DNA from: Prostheceraeus crozeri
Taxonomy: Eukaryota; Platyhelminthes; Polycladida; Euryleptidae
Length of the DNA: 64,000 nt
Direction of reading: 5' to 3'
Assembly (NCBI GenBank): GCA_907163375.1
Contig: CAJQUW010004746.1
Coordinates: 620,001-684,000 of the forward strand
Shown piece after piece: positions 35,757 through 46,080 of the stretch. The position numbers were made by a program, and so were the translations under genes. Below the pieces are notes generated by a model. It ran no database searches and had not been told where the DNA came from. It worked only from the letters and a program-made list of their open reading frames with translations. How positions within the stretch are numbered: the stretch's first letter is position 1; the number at the start of each line of letters is the position of its first letter.

Positions 35757-37802
35757 CAGGGTACCCACGCTTTTTGAAAAACGAAATTCCCGGGTTTTTC
35801 CCAGGTTTCTCCCCGATTTTTCCCGGGTAACATTTTGTGCGTTGAAGTTGTATAATACGAAATTCGCGCAGCAATAAGTCTACGTGCATCAACAGCCTAG
35901 TCGTTTATTGCAATAAATTTTGCCATTGAGTCATCCATCATCTTCGTGCGTAGTGAATAGTGGATTAATCACGGCAATAACGTTTTAACGTACCGGTATT
36001 ATAGTACATTTCAATTGCTGTTGATAATTTTACCCCATTTGCTCAATATAGCACCAACACGTAGAAGACTGTAGTATCAAAAAACTGTATATTCGTAAAA
36101 AACAAAACAAGCTTCAAAATCTCAACTCTTTCTAGAAAATCACATCATGAATCTTTGGAAATTACTGACTTTTAATCGCATGTAAAACAATGATGATTAT
36201 TATAAAAACAGATCTTTAAGACGGTTTTCACACCAGCGTAGCATATAGGCTACAGCATACAGCATGACAGCATCAAAAACAATAGCAGACGCGGCATCGG
36301 AACAAAGAGCTGATTAATGAATGGACTGCATGATTTAGATCGTATTAAGCATGTTGCTTGCCAGAATGCCAACAATGAACATGCTCGATAAAAAGAAAAA
36401 TCATGTAGCAAGTTTGAAGCAGCATCAAGCAGAAACTATACAAGTTTGTCAGCTGAATAGCTGTCTGAATAGATATGTTATACGGCAAATACTGTCAGTC
36501 ACATGCTACATACCACGTCCATGGTGTGAAAGCCGCCTAACGCAACTCATCTACACTACAAAAATGAAGACTCTTTTTTAATTTCAGAATAGAATAACAA
36601 CTTATACCGGTACTTGATACATATAAAAAACAATTGCAAACTATAGCGGAAGAGCATTGGTCTAGACTATCAAAAATAACTATTACCCGAAACTTAATAT
36701 TGGAAAATGGAAGTGGTGAAAGTAAGCAACAGCAGGGTATAAACAAATCACTATGTATTCTTCAGTAGCTTCTCCTTTTCTTCCAAATCAGCAGTCATTT
36801 TTCGCATCTCACCTTGAAGTTCAGTAGAGCTTCTTCTCAATGCGTTTGTCCTTGTTACCAAAGTTATTTGTCCCGTTCGCTCGGCTTCGTCGTAAGTTAG
36901 TTCTGCATCACTTTTCAAGAGAGAAATGTTGGCTTCTGTCTTTCTCCGTTTTTCTGTCAGATCCTCTATGCTCATCATTATGATCTTTCGTTTCTCACAT
37001 TTCACTTTCTCTTCATTTTTGTTTTTTTTCAGATTCCAATGATCTCATGTATTGCTGTCGCGAGAGCTTGCAGGACTGGATTAGTTCGTTTGTAATCACA
37101 AAATCATCAATTCCACCGATGCTCATCATATGATCCTTAATTATTCTACGTGCCATCAAAGTTCTTTGGGACATATTTGTCGATGACACCTCTTTGTTGA
37201 TGGAGAAACCTCGTTCCACTTGGGCTTGACCATGCGACAGCAACAGGGTCTTCTTTATGATGCACCACAGTGCTCTGAATTGATCTTTCTTGTTCATGAA
37301 GTCATGATACAGTTTGTCAGCCAGCTCATCTTCATCAAAGGTCTGGTAGCGAAATTCGTCCAGCATCTTGCGAAACTGCTCGTGAAGATCATCACATTCG
37401 AATGCCTTCATTCGTCCCAATATGCCAACACCTTTTTGAAACGACGGCATGACTTGCCTACCGAGTGTTGTTTTATATGGTGTGGATTGAAGCATCGGAG
37501 TTCTTTGACTATCCCGTAGGATGCCGGAGATTTTTCAAACAACCCCTTCACCATAGCAATGAACATATTTTTTTGCAATGCGCCTTGAATTGAAGTAATT
37601 CAGCTGCCGAACAGAGGTCTTCATTTTTCAGCCTTTTGAGCTCCTCCTCCACCTCATATCCAAACTGAAGAAAAAACGTATACTTTTTAAAATTTCCAGG
37701 GTTTTTCCCGGATATCGTTGATATTTTTCGTTTTCCCGGGGTTTTTCCAGCCGGGAATTTTGTTTTCGTTTTCCCCGGTTTCCCGGGTGCGTGGGAACCC
37801 TG
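35757..37802 (-). mobile_element. hAT-like DNA transposon, 2.0 kb, with decayed transposase
   Basis: The left end is CAGGGTACCCACGC and the right end, inverted, CAGGGTTCCCACGC (13 of 14 identical). TTTCTAA flanks both ends (35750-35756 and 37803-37809); the next base suggests TTTCTAAC with a one-base shift. Inside both ends, CCCGGG-rich repeats (TTCCCGGGTTTTTCCC on the left, CCCGGGGTTTTTCC on the right) recur as subterminal motifs. Transposase remains fill 36750-37690 on the minus strand. The 5' two-thirds of a full hAT transposase is missing. Confidence 0.8.
36751..37690 (-). pseudogene. hAT-like transposase, C-terminal domain remains
   Basis: Reading right to left: VEEELKRLKNEDLCSAAELL, a frame change at an A-run, then MFIAMVKGLFEKSP. 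The 160-codon stretch 37013-37495 follows, with LLSHGQAQVERGFSINKEVS, which matches the hAT C-terminal dimerisation block (LSHGQA-VERGFS in related invertebrate proteins). After a change at an A8 run near 37020 comes a basic, coiled-coil-like tail (KVKCEKRKII to EEKEKLLKNT, 36751-37005). The DDE catalytic core is not visible. At least three frame changes are present. The domain name rests on motif resemblance, so the exact subfamily is uncertain. Confidence 0.7.
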
Positions 37803-39504
37803 TTTCTAACTGTAGGTTTTTAAGCAAATTTCTGAAAAACTAGTTATATTTTAACAATTTGTTCTAATAGTAATCTAATTAGCTATATTGATCTGCAATA
37901 ATTACTGAAGATTCCGAGACAAGTGGAGATATTCTACCCCTTGTCCTTTCTTGCTCAACGACCGTACTGAATTAAGCGCTTGGATCGAGTGCTTGACGCT
38001 TGGATGACAAATATTTGTTTTGCAATCGTTAATAAGACAGGAAACTTGGGTCTGAATGGATCCGGCCTCAGACGCACCAGCGAACAATAAAATTGTTGGA
38101 TTCGAGACCCAAGTAATCTGCTTCAGACAATTCGATAGCTTTCATGTAAGCCACATTCACTGCAATTATACAACACCTCAATGTTTTGAATATTCTTCCC
38201 TTGGGCCATAATTTGTCGCTTGGGGTCCTATCTATCGTTGTACACTTGCTTCCATTGCTTTTAATTGATTTCCATTTGTTTGTGAACCTTTTGATTCAAA
38301 AAATTAAATTCATAATACTGAGGCAAAGCACAAAAGAATACTAACGCAATACTTAGTACTGTATACATACACAAGTTTCAATACCTTTCTGCAGTGCCCA
38401 AATCTGCAGGCGCAGTAAATGCACTGGTGAACTTTATTTTCCCCGACCATCGGTTCTGGATTGCCCGGCAGGTATTCTTCCTCTTCATCAATTGCGCTTA
38501 CACGATGGAATCGTCTATGTCATCTTGTTCATCGCGACACAGTGTACGAAATGTTCATTCCACACAGTCTACATTTGCACTGCAAGGAGTACTTTCTTCC
38601 AGCTGACGCAGTTCTTCATTCGAAGCTCTACTATTATCGTTGAGAAAACGGACGGATTCACTTCAATAATCATAATAGACAACTCGTCATCACTGATTGT
38701 ATGGAAGCACGTTTTCGTGATGAAGTAACGCTTTTGTTTTTCTTACTCGAGTTTAGGCTTTCTTAATGAGGACAGTAGCTGTGAGAACACGGTGATGCTG
38801 GAAAGAGCGGTAAGGTCGAACTTAAATCCATAGCAAAAAGCAGATAAAATCCCAAATAGGTCTGTTTAGTGTCTAAATAGCAGAAATTTTTGGTGACTTG
38901 TCCAAATAAAGCTGGAAGCATGCGGGTTTACAGCCTTATGCAACTTAATATAGGCTGCATGTAGAAGGAAAACTGATAATGCATGTGATCAAAAGAAGAA
39001 AAAATTTGTGCACTTTGTTGATTATCAACCTTGCGACCAAGGTTTCAAACAAGATTATGACAGCCATTTGATTAACGTTGTGCCGTCATGGTTTAAGCAA
39101 ACGAAACATCAGCACGCAGATGGAAATCTTTGCTTCTGCAGTTGCTTGCGAGATTTCAATTTTCGTTGGTGTCTTCGACGAAATTTGGCCGCTTTTGCAG
39201 CAAGTGATCGTACAAATTATTCTTTCGTCACTCCCCTGTGTTTCCGAAACTTTTAGATAGATTTGTATCATGTTTTTTTGGTAGACGCTTCTTTGGAGAG
39301 CATCAAAGCAATCAAGACTCAATGCATAATCTACTCGGTAACAACGTGCTACAACTTTTTCGTCAGGCGTTCCCAACTAAATTTCTTTCTTCTTCTGAAA
39401 CCTTGATTACTTGCGTTTTGTCCTGCTTCTTCAAGATTGACGAAGGAATCACTGACTTGCTTGTAGAATGATCTTCTGTCCAAGCGTCAAGCGGACTTTT
39501 GGCA

Positions 39505-39605
39505 GGGATGCGGAGTCCTATCATTTTTGATAGGACTTCGACTCCGACTCCGAGGGTTGATAGGACTCCGGCTTTTGATAGGACTCCGACTCCGGGTGGT
39601 AAGTA
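39505..39605. repeat. Short repeats of GATAGGACTCCG type
   Basis: TGATAGGACT(T/C)CG recurs four times within 100 bp, spaced by CCGACTCCG. One inverted related unit, CGGAGTCCTATCA, lies at about 40131. The whole may be the two ends of an unrecognised element of about 0.65 kb. Confidence 0.5.
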
Positions 39606-40269
39606 TATATAGCCTAGTTTTTTGAAAAAAAAAACTGGCAACATGCATCATAGATCAATATAGGCTTACCTGAACCTATCTTTAGTGATCATTGCTGTAT
39701 CAATCATCAATCATTTACGATGAAAGTTGATCAAATGTCGCTTTAAGTTGGATGCATGCGACACGGCTCCTCCCATCTTGTTGATGTCTGATTCACACGG
39801 CTTTTTCCAGTCTCTACCAGGCAGGAAAATCCCCATTCTTCTCCAAAAAATATGAGTACACTTTCGATTTTAATATGCGCTTTGGAGGAGCCATCAAGGC
39901 TCCATCGAGCCATCGAGGCTAGCAAGGCTTGTCTTCTCTACTAAATCACCGAGTGAAAAGACAATCCTTTTTCACTTTCACGGTTCATTCCCTTAACTAT
40001 TACAAGCTTTGCATGCAGCAGTGTCTCTGTACTTTTGTTTGACGGAGAAAGTTGACATCAAGACAGTGACAGATATGCACGAGGACAAATAATTTGTTTG
40101 TATTATGTTTCTGGTCTGGTTATAGGCCGGAGTCCTATCATTTGACCTGTCTTCCGACGCGGTTCACGGCAGCGATTGTACAATCTTTCTCTAGCAAGTA
40201 AACAGCTCTGTAAGCAATTAACAACAATGAAATTAAATAAACAATAGATCAAATTGCCATGCAAAAGAT

Positions 40270-40344
40270 GTGCGGCTGGTAGGATTCGAACCTACGACCA
40301 AGGTTAACTAGACCTGTGCTCTAAAAAACTGAGCTACGAGGCAC
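40270..40344 (-). tRNA. tRNA-Thr-like sequence (AGT), probable pseudogene or SINE head
   Basis: On the minus strand, GTAGCTCAG and TTAGAGC form a D arm (A box). CAGGT-CTAGTTA-ACCTT forms an anticodon arm with anticodon AGT. GTAGG-TTCGAAT-CCTAC forms a perfect T arm (B box GGTTCGAATCC). The acceptor stem pairs only at GTGC/GCAC with mismatches inside and one extra base before the D arm, and the anticodon stem has a mismatch. That argues against a working tRNA. No intron and no poly-A tail are seen. Confidence 0.5.
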
Positions 40345-40426
40345 TTACGCGACTCTGTCAATTGGCAGGATCAAACCCTCACCAAAAAAGTTTAAAACCT
40401 AAATTTTTAGCAATAGTATGACATTT

Positions 40427-40507
40427 TCATACTATGATTTGAGCATGAAAATTTCATTTTTCATACGTATGAAAATTTCATACTCAAATCATAGTATGAT
40501 TCATACC
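40427..40507. repeat. AT-rich palindrome
   Basis: TCATACTATGATTTGAG is followed, after a centre at CATACGTATG, by its inverse CTCAAATCATAGTATGA. Arms are about 36-40 bp with a small gap. Simple GTATGAAAATTTCAT units make up the centre. Confidence 0.75.
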
Positions 40508-40908
40508 CACTTAGTTCCTCGAGGGACAATTTCTCACGTTTTCTTACATTTTTCACACCCAACCATATTTCTCACGTTTTCTCACATGCAGACCATCCGT
40601 GGCATTATCAACAGAGTTCTGTATAGCATCCGATTATTACAGAAGCGTCGCTGATATTTTAAGACTGTCAAGTCGGTGAGGTATCTTCACCAAAGCCTGT
40701 CAGACAAAAATCCGGATGCACTGCAGTTTCAGCCTTGTCACTGATAATATCAAGTAAACATATCTTGATAGTAGTTTGATAAGGTTCCCAACGATCAGGC
40801 ACTGCAATTGGCAAACATTGCTGGTATGAAATTCATCGCTTGTTACATCTTTCATTTGATTAAATGTTAGTATTCGTTGATTTCTATCTAAACTCAGATG
40901 ACTAGTTT

Positions 40909-41010
40909 CTCAAATTCCATTAGAAGAAGCACTCCGAATCACTCAGTTAAAGCTGCATACTCAAATTCCATTAGAAGAAGCACTCCGAATCACTCAGTTA
41001 AAGCTGCATA
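40909..41010. repeat. Exact tandem duplication, 2 x 51 bp
   Basis: Units 40909-40959 and 40960-41010 are identical over all 51 bases (CTCAAATTCCATTAG... to ...AAGCTGCATA). No third unit flanks them. The lack of any difference points to a recent event or to an assembly artefact. Confidence 0.95.
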
Positions 41011-42139
41011 ATGTAATAAACGAGAGTAATCGATTAGGTTGCCGAAAAGGGTTTAACAAGAGTTATGCATTCGGGAACTTCCAGGAATCAAGAATTCATA
41101 TCTTCCCGGGTATTCCCTGGGATTGCATTCCGCATAAAATTGAGTTTGTGGTAGCAATAATACATTTAATTTGCATAAATATATTACACTAGAAAGCGGT
41201 GAGAAAAATCTGATAAGTTCAAGTATGGAGGTCAATTCATGGATGAGAAAATAAAACTGCATTACAACTTGCAAAGTTCAAAGATCAAACACAAATAATC
41301 ACTATGCAAGCTGATGTAAACGACAGCTAGCATAACCAACAAGTCAATTTTCTGGCATGTGAACTTTTATGACTTAACTTGGTTCGTGTGAAGTGGATTT
41401 CTGACACAGTCGGTACCGCGAGATACCTATCTTCATGCCTTTCTTGCCCTTGAACAACTGATAAGCACGCAATAGACTTCTCAGGTACGTCAATGCTACA
41501 TGTATTGCATTGGCAAAATGAATTAGAAAGCGCTAATATCTGAGCAGGATGTAAATATTCATTATCATAAAAAAGGATCCGCAGACAGAAAATAGTGATA
41601 TATAAGTACATTCTTCATATTCAGCTCCAGCATGTTAACTGATATACACATTAAACATAAGTATAAATAATCGAATGCTCAGGACATTTGAACTAAAAAT
41701 TCTACGTTTACTTTCACCATCAGTGGAAACGTGGTGCTCACACGGTTACAAAGCGATCAAAAAAGGTTGAAATTGGAAAGGAAGTGATATTTCAGAGATT
41801 TTTTTCAATGATCGCATACTCAGTCAAATATGTACTACAGAAGGTCATCGAATTAATATGCAAAAGGAGAAAATATTCAATTAAAAATGACTGAGATGCA
41901 TCATCAGTTGTAAATCATCATTAGTCAATGATTGAAACGCCAATTAATTGTATACTATAAACAAACAAACCTACTCGTAAGTGATTGCAGAGTACCAGTC
42001 CCTCTGGGCGTAGAACATAAAGATGTCCTCAAGCTTGAACAATTTTAGCAGAATTATTTTTAAATTAGTGGTTAAACTGATGAACATCTTTCCAATCTCA
42101 ACTAATTTGTCAAGCATTAATTTCCAGTCACAAAGTATT

Positions 42140-42410
42140 ACTTATGAGGAGTGCACCTGCAGATGACTTGGTGAGATGGCTTAGGAACACACGGCGCACG
42201 GAACAGATAGCATGGATCAGGGAGGTGGAGTGGAAGAGATCAGCTGACAGAAAGAAGACGTAGGAAGGCATAAGCAAACTCCATGTAAGAGAAGATGCTG
42301 AAGACCGATAGAGGTGGAAAATCGCCATCAGGATAAGACCATTCAACCTATTGGAGCCTAGCAGACGGACGTGAAAATGGATGAGTGAGTTTGCGGAGTC
42401 GAAATGAAGG
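42140..42410 (+). pseudogene. LINE C-terminal fragment
   Basis: Pieces read ADDLVRWLRNTRRTEQ, IREVEWKRSADRKKT, then VREDAEDR and RWKIAIR. This agrees with the tail of RTE-like LINE proteins (TRPDNDIVRRAL, GRPKKRWIDC, DAEDRNKWRRLIR). Stops interrupt it. It lies in intron 3, antisense to the gene. Confidence 0.6.
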
Positions 42411-43085
42411 TCATCGAGTCTCTACCACGGTAACTATGTTCTTGAAGTAGTAATTTTTACGTGTTTCAGATGTCATTTCTGACATCATGTTTGACATTTC
42501 AGATGTCATTTCTGCCGAAATGTCAAGTCATCTTTCGTCATTCAAGAAATTAGAAAATTCATCTGATTTATGACAAGGAAACAAATTTTCTTCCTATGAC
42601 TTATCTACCGTACTTACTAACTATAAAGAAAGGATCGTTCAACAATTATATAATCATACAAAGAGGAAAGAATTATCAAAATGATTAGAGAGAGGGCGAG
42701 GTGGTGAGATGACTTAAGTAATTTAAAGGAAGTATTTACATTAATTCTACATCATCAATTCATTTCGACTAATGGTTGATAAATAATTAATTGAGCATGG
42801 TTTTTTCATGATCAAAATCGCTCTTTTGAAAAAATACAATTAACAAACAGTGTACTTATTTGCTGCTATATTTAGTTTGATGGAAATCCGTGCACTTGAT
42901 CTATTATGCTACAGTTTTAAGGAAAGAGATTCAAAAAATTCTGTTCTATAGATAGATATATATAGTGGATGTCCAGATTTGTGACGACTTCAATGCCAAC
43001 CATGGGTAGAAGACTAAAGTGACCGAGTACGGCAACGCTCATTCTCATGCTGCCATCGAATCATTTTTACGTGTGGGGGTAAGAA

Positions 43086-43103
43086 GAGAGAGAGAGAGAG
43101 AGT
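43086..43103. repeat. (GA)n microsatellite
   Basis: About nine GA units occur in a row. Confidence 0.9.
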
Positions 43104-43689
43104 GATACTGACATCATCTTAGGAGTGAGGGGCGGTGAAGAGTGAGTTAGAGCGCACAACGAATAGAGTGGATTAAGGGAGATGCGAAAGCTCTCGTTGT
43201 TGAAGCATGATGGCTGAAATAACGTCGAGGTATAGATACCTTGTGTATGTGCAGATTAAACATACACATATGGGAATCGAAAATGTACATTGTTTACATG
43301 TGGAAATCGCAAAGGCAGGATGTAATAACAAATGGGATGAATGCAGTGACATGATGAGCTTACATGTAGGAAACGCAACATTTGCATGATATCTGACGCA
43401 TCGTCCTGACAAATCTTTCCAATCCAAGTACATAATCATATTTGAGTATCTTGTCGATCAAAATGCGCGGGACTGTGAACGAAGAAATGTTGAATTCCAT
43501 GAAGTATTGCTGTACTGGTGAAAAAAACCGGTCGTTGGCCGGTTCAGAGAATTTCTATACTTATAACATCATGTCGCCAATTGGTTGGGGTGGGAGATGG
43601 GTGCTTTGTATATATACATAAGAGCACCAAAAAATTTTTTCCAAAAATAGTGAACAATTCAAGCAATTACGGCATACACTGTTAAAAAA

Positions 43690-44320
43690 AGTCCTCGTAC
43701 AATTTTTTTGCTCTTTTTCGAAAGCGATTTTTTATAGAATCTAGCAATAGGTCGACGTTTCTTTTTTTAGCACGATTGTAGCACATGACCGAAACTTTCG
43801 CTCAGTCACTTGAATTTTCAAAAATACCTCCTTCACTGCCTGGTGGGTCCTAATTAGTAAAAACGGTTTGTCTTATTCTAAGTCCGTTCTGGTAGAGAAA
43901 GATCCAGAAATAAGGTTTGTTGAATTATTAGAAAAGCAGTTACTTTTTGGGATTCTCAAGTTTGCAAACATCAAAATCTCAAATGTGCAAATTTGGCATT
44001 CTTAAGACTATGCATCAAATTTACAGATCTTAAGCCATCGATCGACATCATTGTATTTGCATGTAAACATGGAAGCTACTGACAATGCACTATAGCAATG
44101 TACCATAGAAGTCAAGAGATGAATTAGAGCAATGTCACTGTAGAGATGTCTATGGTTAATCTGAGCGGCGTTAGACCTCAAATTTTCTTGTCACATGCTA
44201 TATGACTATGTATGTTTCGGTCATCTGCTATATTTGTGCCGCCAAAAAGAAACGTAGACTTATTACTAATATCTATAAAAAATCGCTTTCGAAAAAGAGT
44301 AAAAGTACATATATAAAAAA
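43690..44320. mobile_element. MITE with about 120-150-bp inverted ends
   Basis: CTCTTTTTCGAAAGCGATTT at the left is mirrored as AAATCGCTTTCGAAAAAGAG at the right. CGTTTCTTTTT and CATGACCGAAAC-like blocks farther in also pair. The middle holds no coding frame. Exact termini and a target duplication could not be fixed. Confidence 0.75.
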
Positions 44321-44932
44321 TTAATACATATATTTCAATGTTCATTGGTCGGATAATCATGATGACAAAAAACACAATATTTCTTCGACCAACAGATCCA
44401 TTACTCCTTTATTGGAAAGGAGAACCTTGCATGAGAACTGTACTGTTTTAATAGACAGCTTGGTCGAAGAAATTATCTGTTTTCTGTCATATTTCAAAAT
44501 CTACAGATTGGAGAACCTCATCAGGACTGCTTCAATTAATTATTCATATTAGAAAAAAACGCATTCTACTATAAGTCAGTGCTGAGATGATTTTGCTTAT
44601 TGAACAAGATAAAAATTTTGCTTAACTAATCAAAAAAGTTAAACTAAGCAGAAACAATTTTTCTTACGTGTGTTGACTTATAAGACAAAAGTATAGCTCC
44701 CGTAAAAGCTCGGACTACTACAGTGACTGAAAAAAAAACAAACTTGTCTTCAGGAACTCAGGCTTGTAGACCAAGTTGCCGAAAATTGTGTACGCCTTTC
44801 TTATATTAAAGAGTAAGCTTACCGACTGGGATTCAATCAATAAACCAGGTTACACATGCACAATTTTCAAAGTGAAATGATGCCAATGCCAATTATAGAA
44901 TCATGCAGAGAGAGCAAAGATATTGTTCTTAC

Positions 44933-45262
44933 CTGTTGTTGCTTTGTGACCGAAAACACCATTGAAGCAGCAAGGCATCCGAATGCTGCCACCGATATCT
45001 GATCCTACTCCAATCAAAGAAGCCCCTGCCCCCACAAGAGCACCTTCTCCGCCTGAGCTGCCGCCGGCTATGCGACGGTTATCGTAAGGATTCCCCGTAC
45101 GACCGTATAATTTGTTGGCTGATTCCCACCACATACATAATTCGCTGACATTCGAGAGACAAACAGGAATAGCACCGGCTTCTTTCATGCGAGCCACGGC
45201 AACCGCATCTTCAGAAGCCCTTACGTCTTTACGAATGACAAGGCCGGATGAGTTCGGACAGC
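44933..45262 (-). CDS. FAAH2: FAAH2-like, third coding exon (amidase signature)
   Basis: This exon codes for the rest of Gly137 through residue 246 plus one base of Gly247. The acceptor is TTTTCCAG| and the donor is CAG|GTAAGA. It holds the amidase signature: GGSSGGE with cis-serine S205, and GVGSDIGGSIRMP with nucleophile S229. The gaps K130-S205 (75) and S205-S229 (24) equal those of rat FAAH K142/S217/S241, so the triad is complete. CPNSSGLVIRKD near its start and FNGVFGHKATTG at its end are also typical of arthropod FAAH2-type proteins. By family, the enzyme cleaves fatty-acid amides such as lipid signalling amides at a membrane surface; substrate use here is inferred only. Confidence 0.95.
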
Positions 45263-45866
45263 CTGGAAAACAAAGTGATTCCGGAGAAAAATAAAAAAAG
45301 CATCTAAATTTATTACCGGGGTTTCCCGCAAGCTAACCCCCATTATCAATTTTCGGAAACAGTATGACAATATTTTGATTAGCATTATACCAAAGCTACA
45401 TTCAATAGCCCTACCCTACATAAATATGCCAAATCTGTACATGCCAATATATTTGAGATTTGGACTGGTGAGCAATGGATACCACTTTTCTGATAAAAAT
45501 TGCCTTCAAGATGACAGAAAGAAATATAACAAGGGCGTGTGCACATTTTGCTAGTGTCATTCACGTTTGTATTCTAATACTCCCTGAAGTGCAAAAAGCA
45601 CCAAGACAAATCAATTGACAATAGATTAACAAAGTAATCAACAGAGCATCAACATATACAGTATGTGTAATGGATATGTCACAAAATTCATTTTTCAGAG
45701 TAGAAAATTGTACAAGTTTGTCTTGCAGTCTAGTAGGGATGTCGATATAAAAACTTAAGAGGGCAGTGAACTTAAATGGTCATTGACACGCTGGGAGAAT
45801 CATATTCAAGTAAGCACAACATTTCAAGACGAATAAACACTTTTATAACAACATGATCAAACTCAC
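45263..45866 (-). other. FAAH2: Intron 2 of the FAAH2-like gene (604 bp)
   Basis: Phase 1, donor GTGAGT, acceptor TTTTCCAG. No repeat or element is recognised inside. Confidence 0.9.
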
Positions 45867-46080
45867 CTTTTACCCCGAAAGCAACCTTTACGGTAAAAGG
45901 TACACCTAAAAATATTTGTTTCTCGATGTTGAATTGCTTCGGATCTCTATCCAATTGTTCGTCCAATTCTCTAGCTTCCTTCCTAGCTTCTGCAAATCTT
46001 CTATATACAACGGCGTTGATCACCTCGTCGACTTTATTGATTCTGTCGATGAATACTTCCATTACCTCGGTAGCCGTGAG
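45867..46080 (-). CDS. FAAH2: FAAH2-like, second coding exon (catalytic lysine)
   Basis: This exon codes for residues 66-136 plus the first base of Gly137. The acceptor is TCTTTTTCAG| and the donor is AAAG|GTGAGT. The first half is the amidase helix region (TATEVMEVFIDRINKVDEVINAVVYRRF), which precedes the active-site core. The second half carries GVPFTVK, the family motif holding the catalytic lysine; here it is K130. In known FAAH enzymes this lysine acts as the base that activates the serine nucleophile through the cis-serine. The 4.8-kb intron before it separates the membrane anchor from the catalytic core. The short 604-bp intron after it is the most compact in the gene. Confidence 0.93.

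Larger units (their letters stand above)
34277..44932 (-). other. FAAH2: Intron 3 of the FAAH2-like gene (10.7 kb)
   Basis: It is bounded by the donor CAG|GTAAGA and the acceptor TTCTTCAG|GA. It contains a LINE tail, the hAT element at 35757-37802, a tRNA-like sequence, tandem and palindromic repeats, and a MITE. The parts 38.4-39.4 kb and 41.0-42.1 kb hold no recognised feature. Confidence 0.88.

Noticed and set aside
38394-39644. Cluster of open frames on both strands
   Set aside because: I looked for hAT or BED zinc-finger similarity because of possible outer ends at 35067 and 40593, but no motif could be defended.
43000-43560. Possible further LINE fragment around 43.2-43.4 kb
   Set aside because: Short stretches look vaguely LINE-like but no conserved block could be named.
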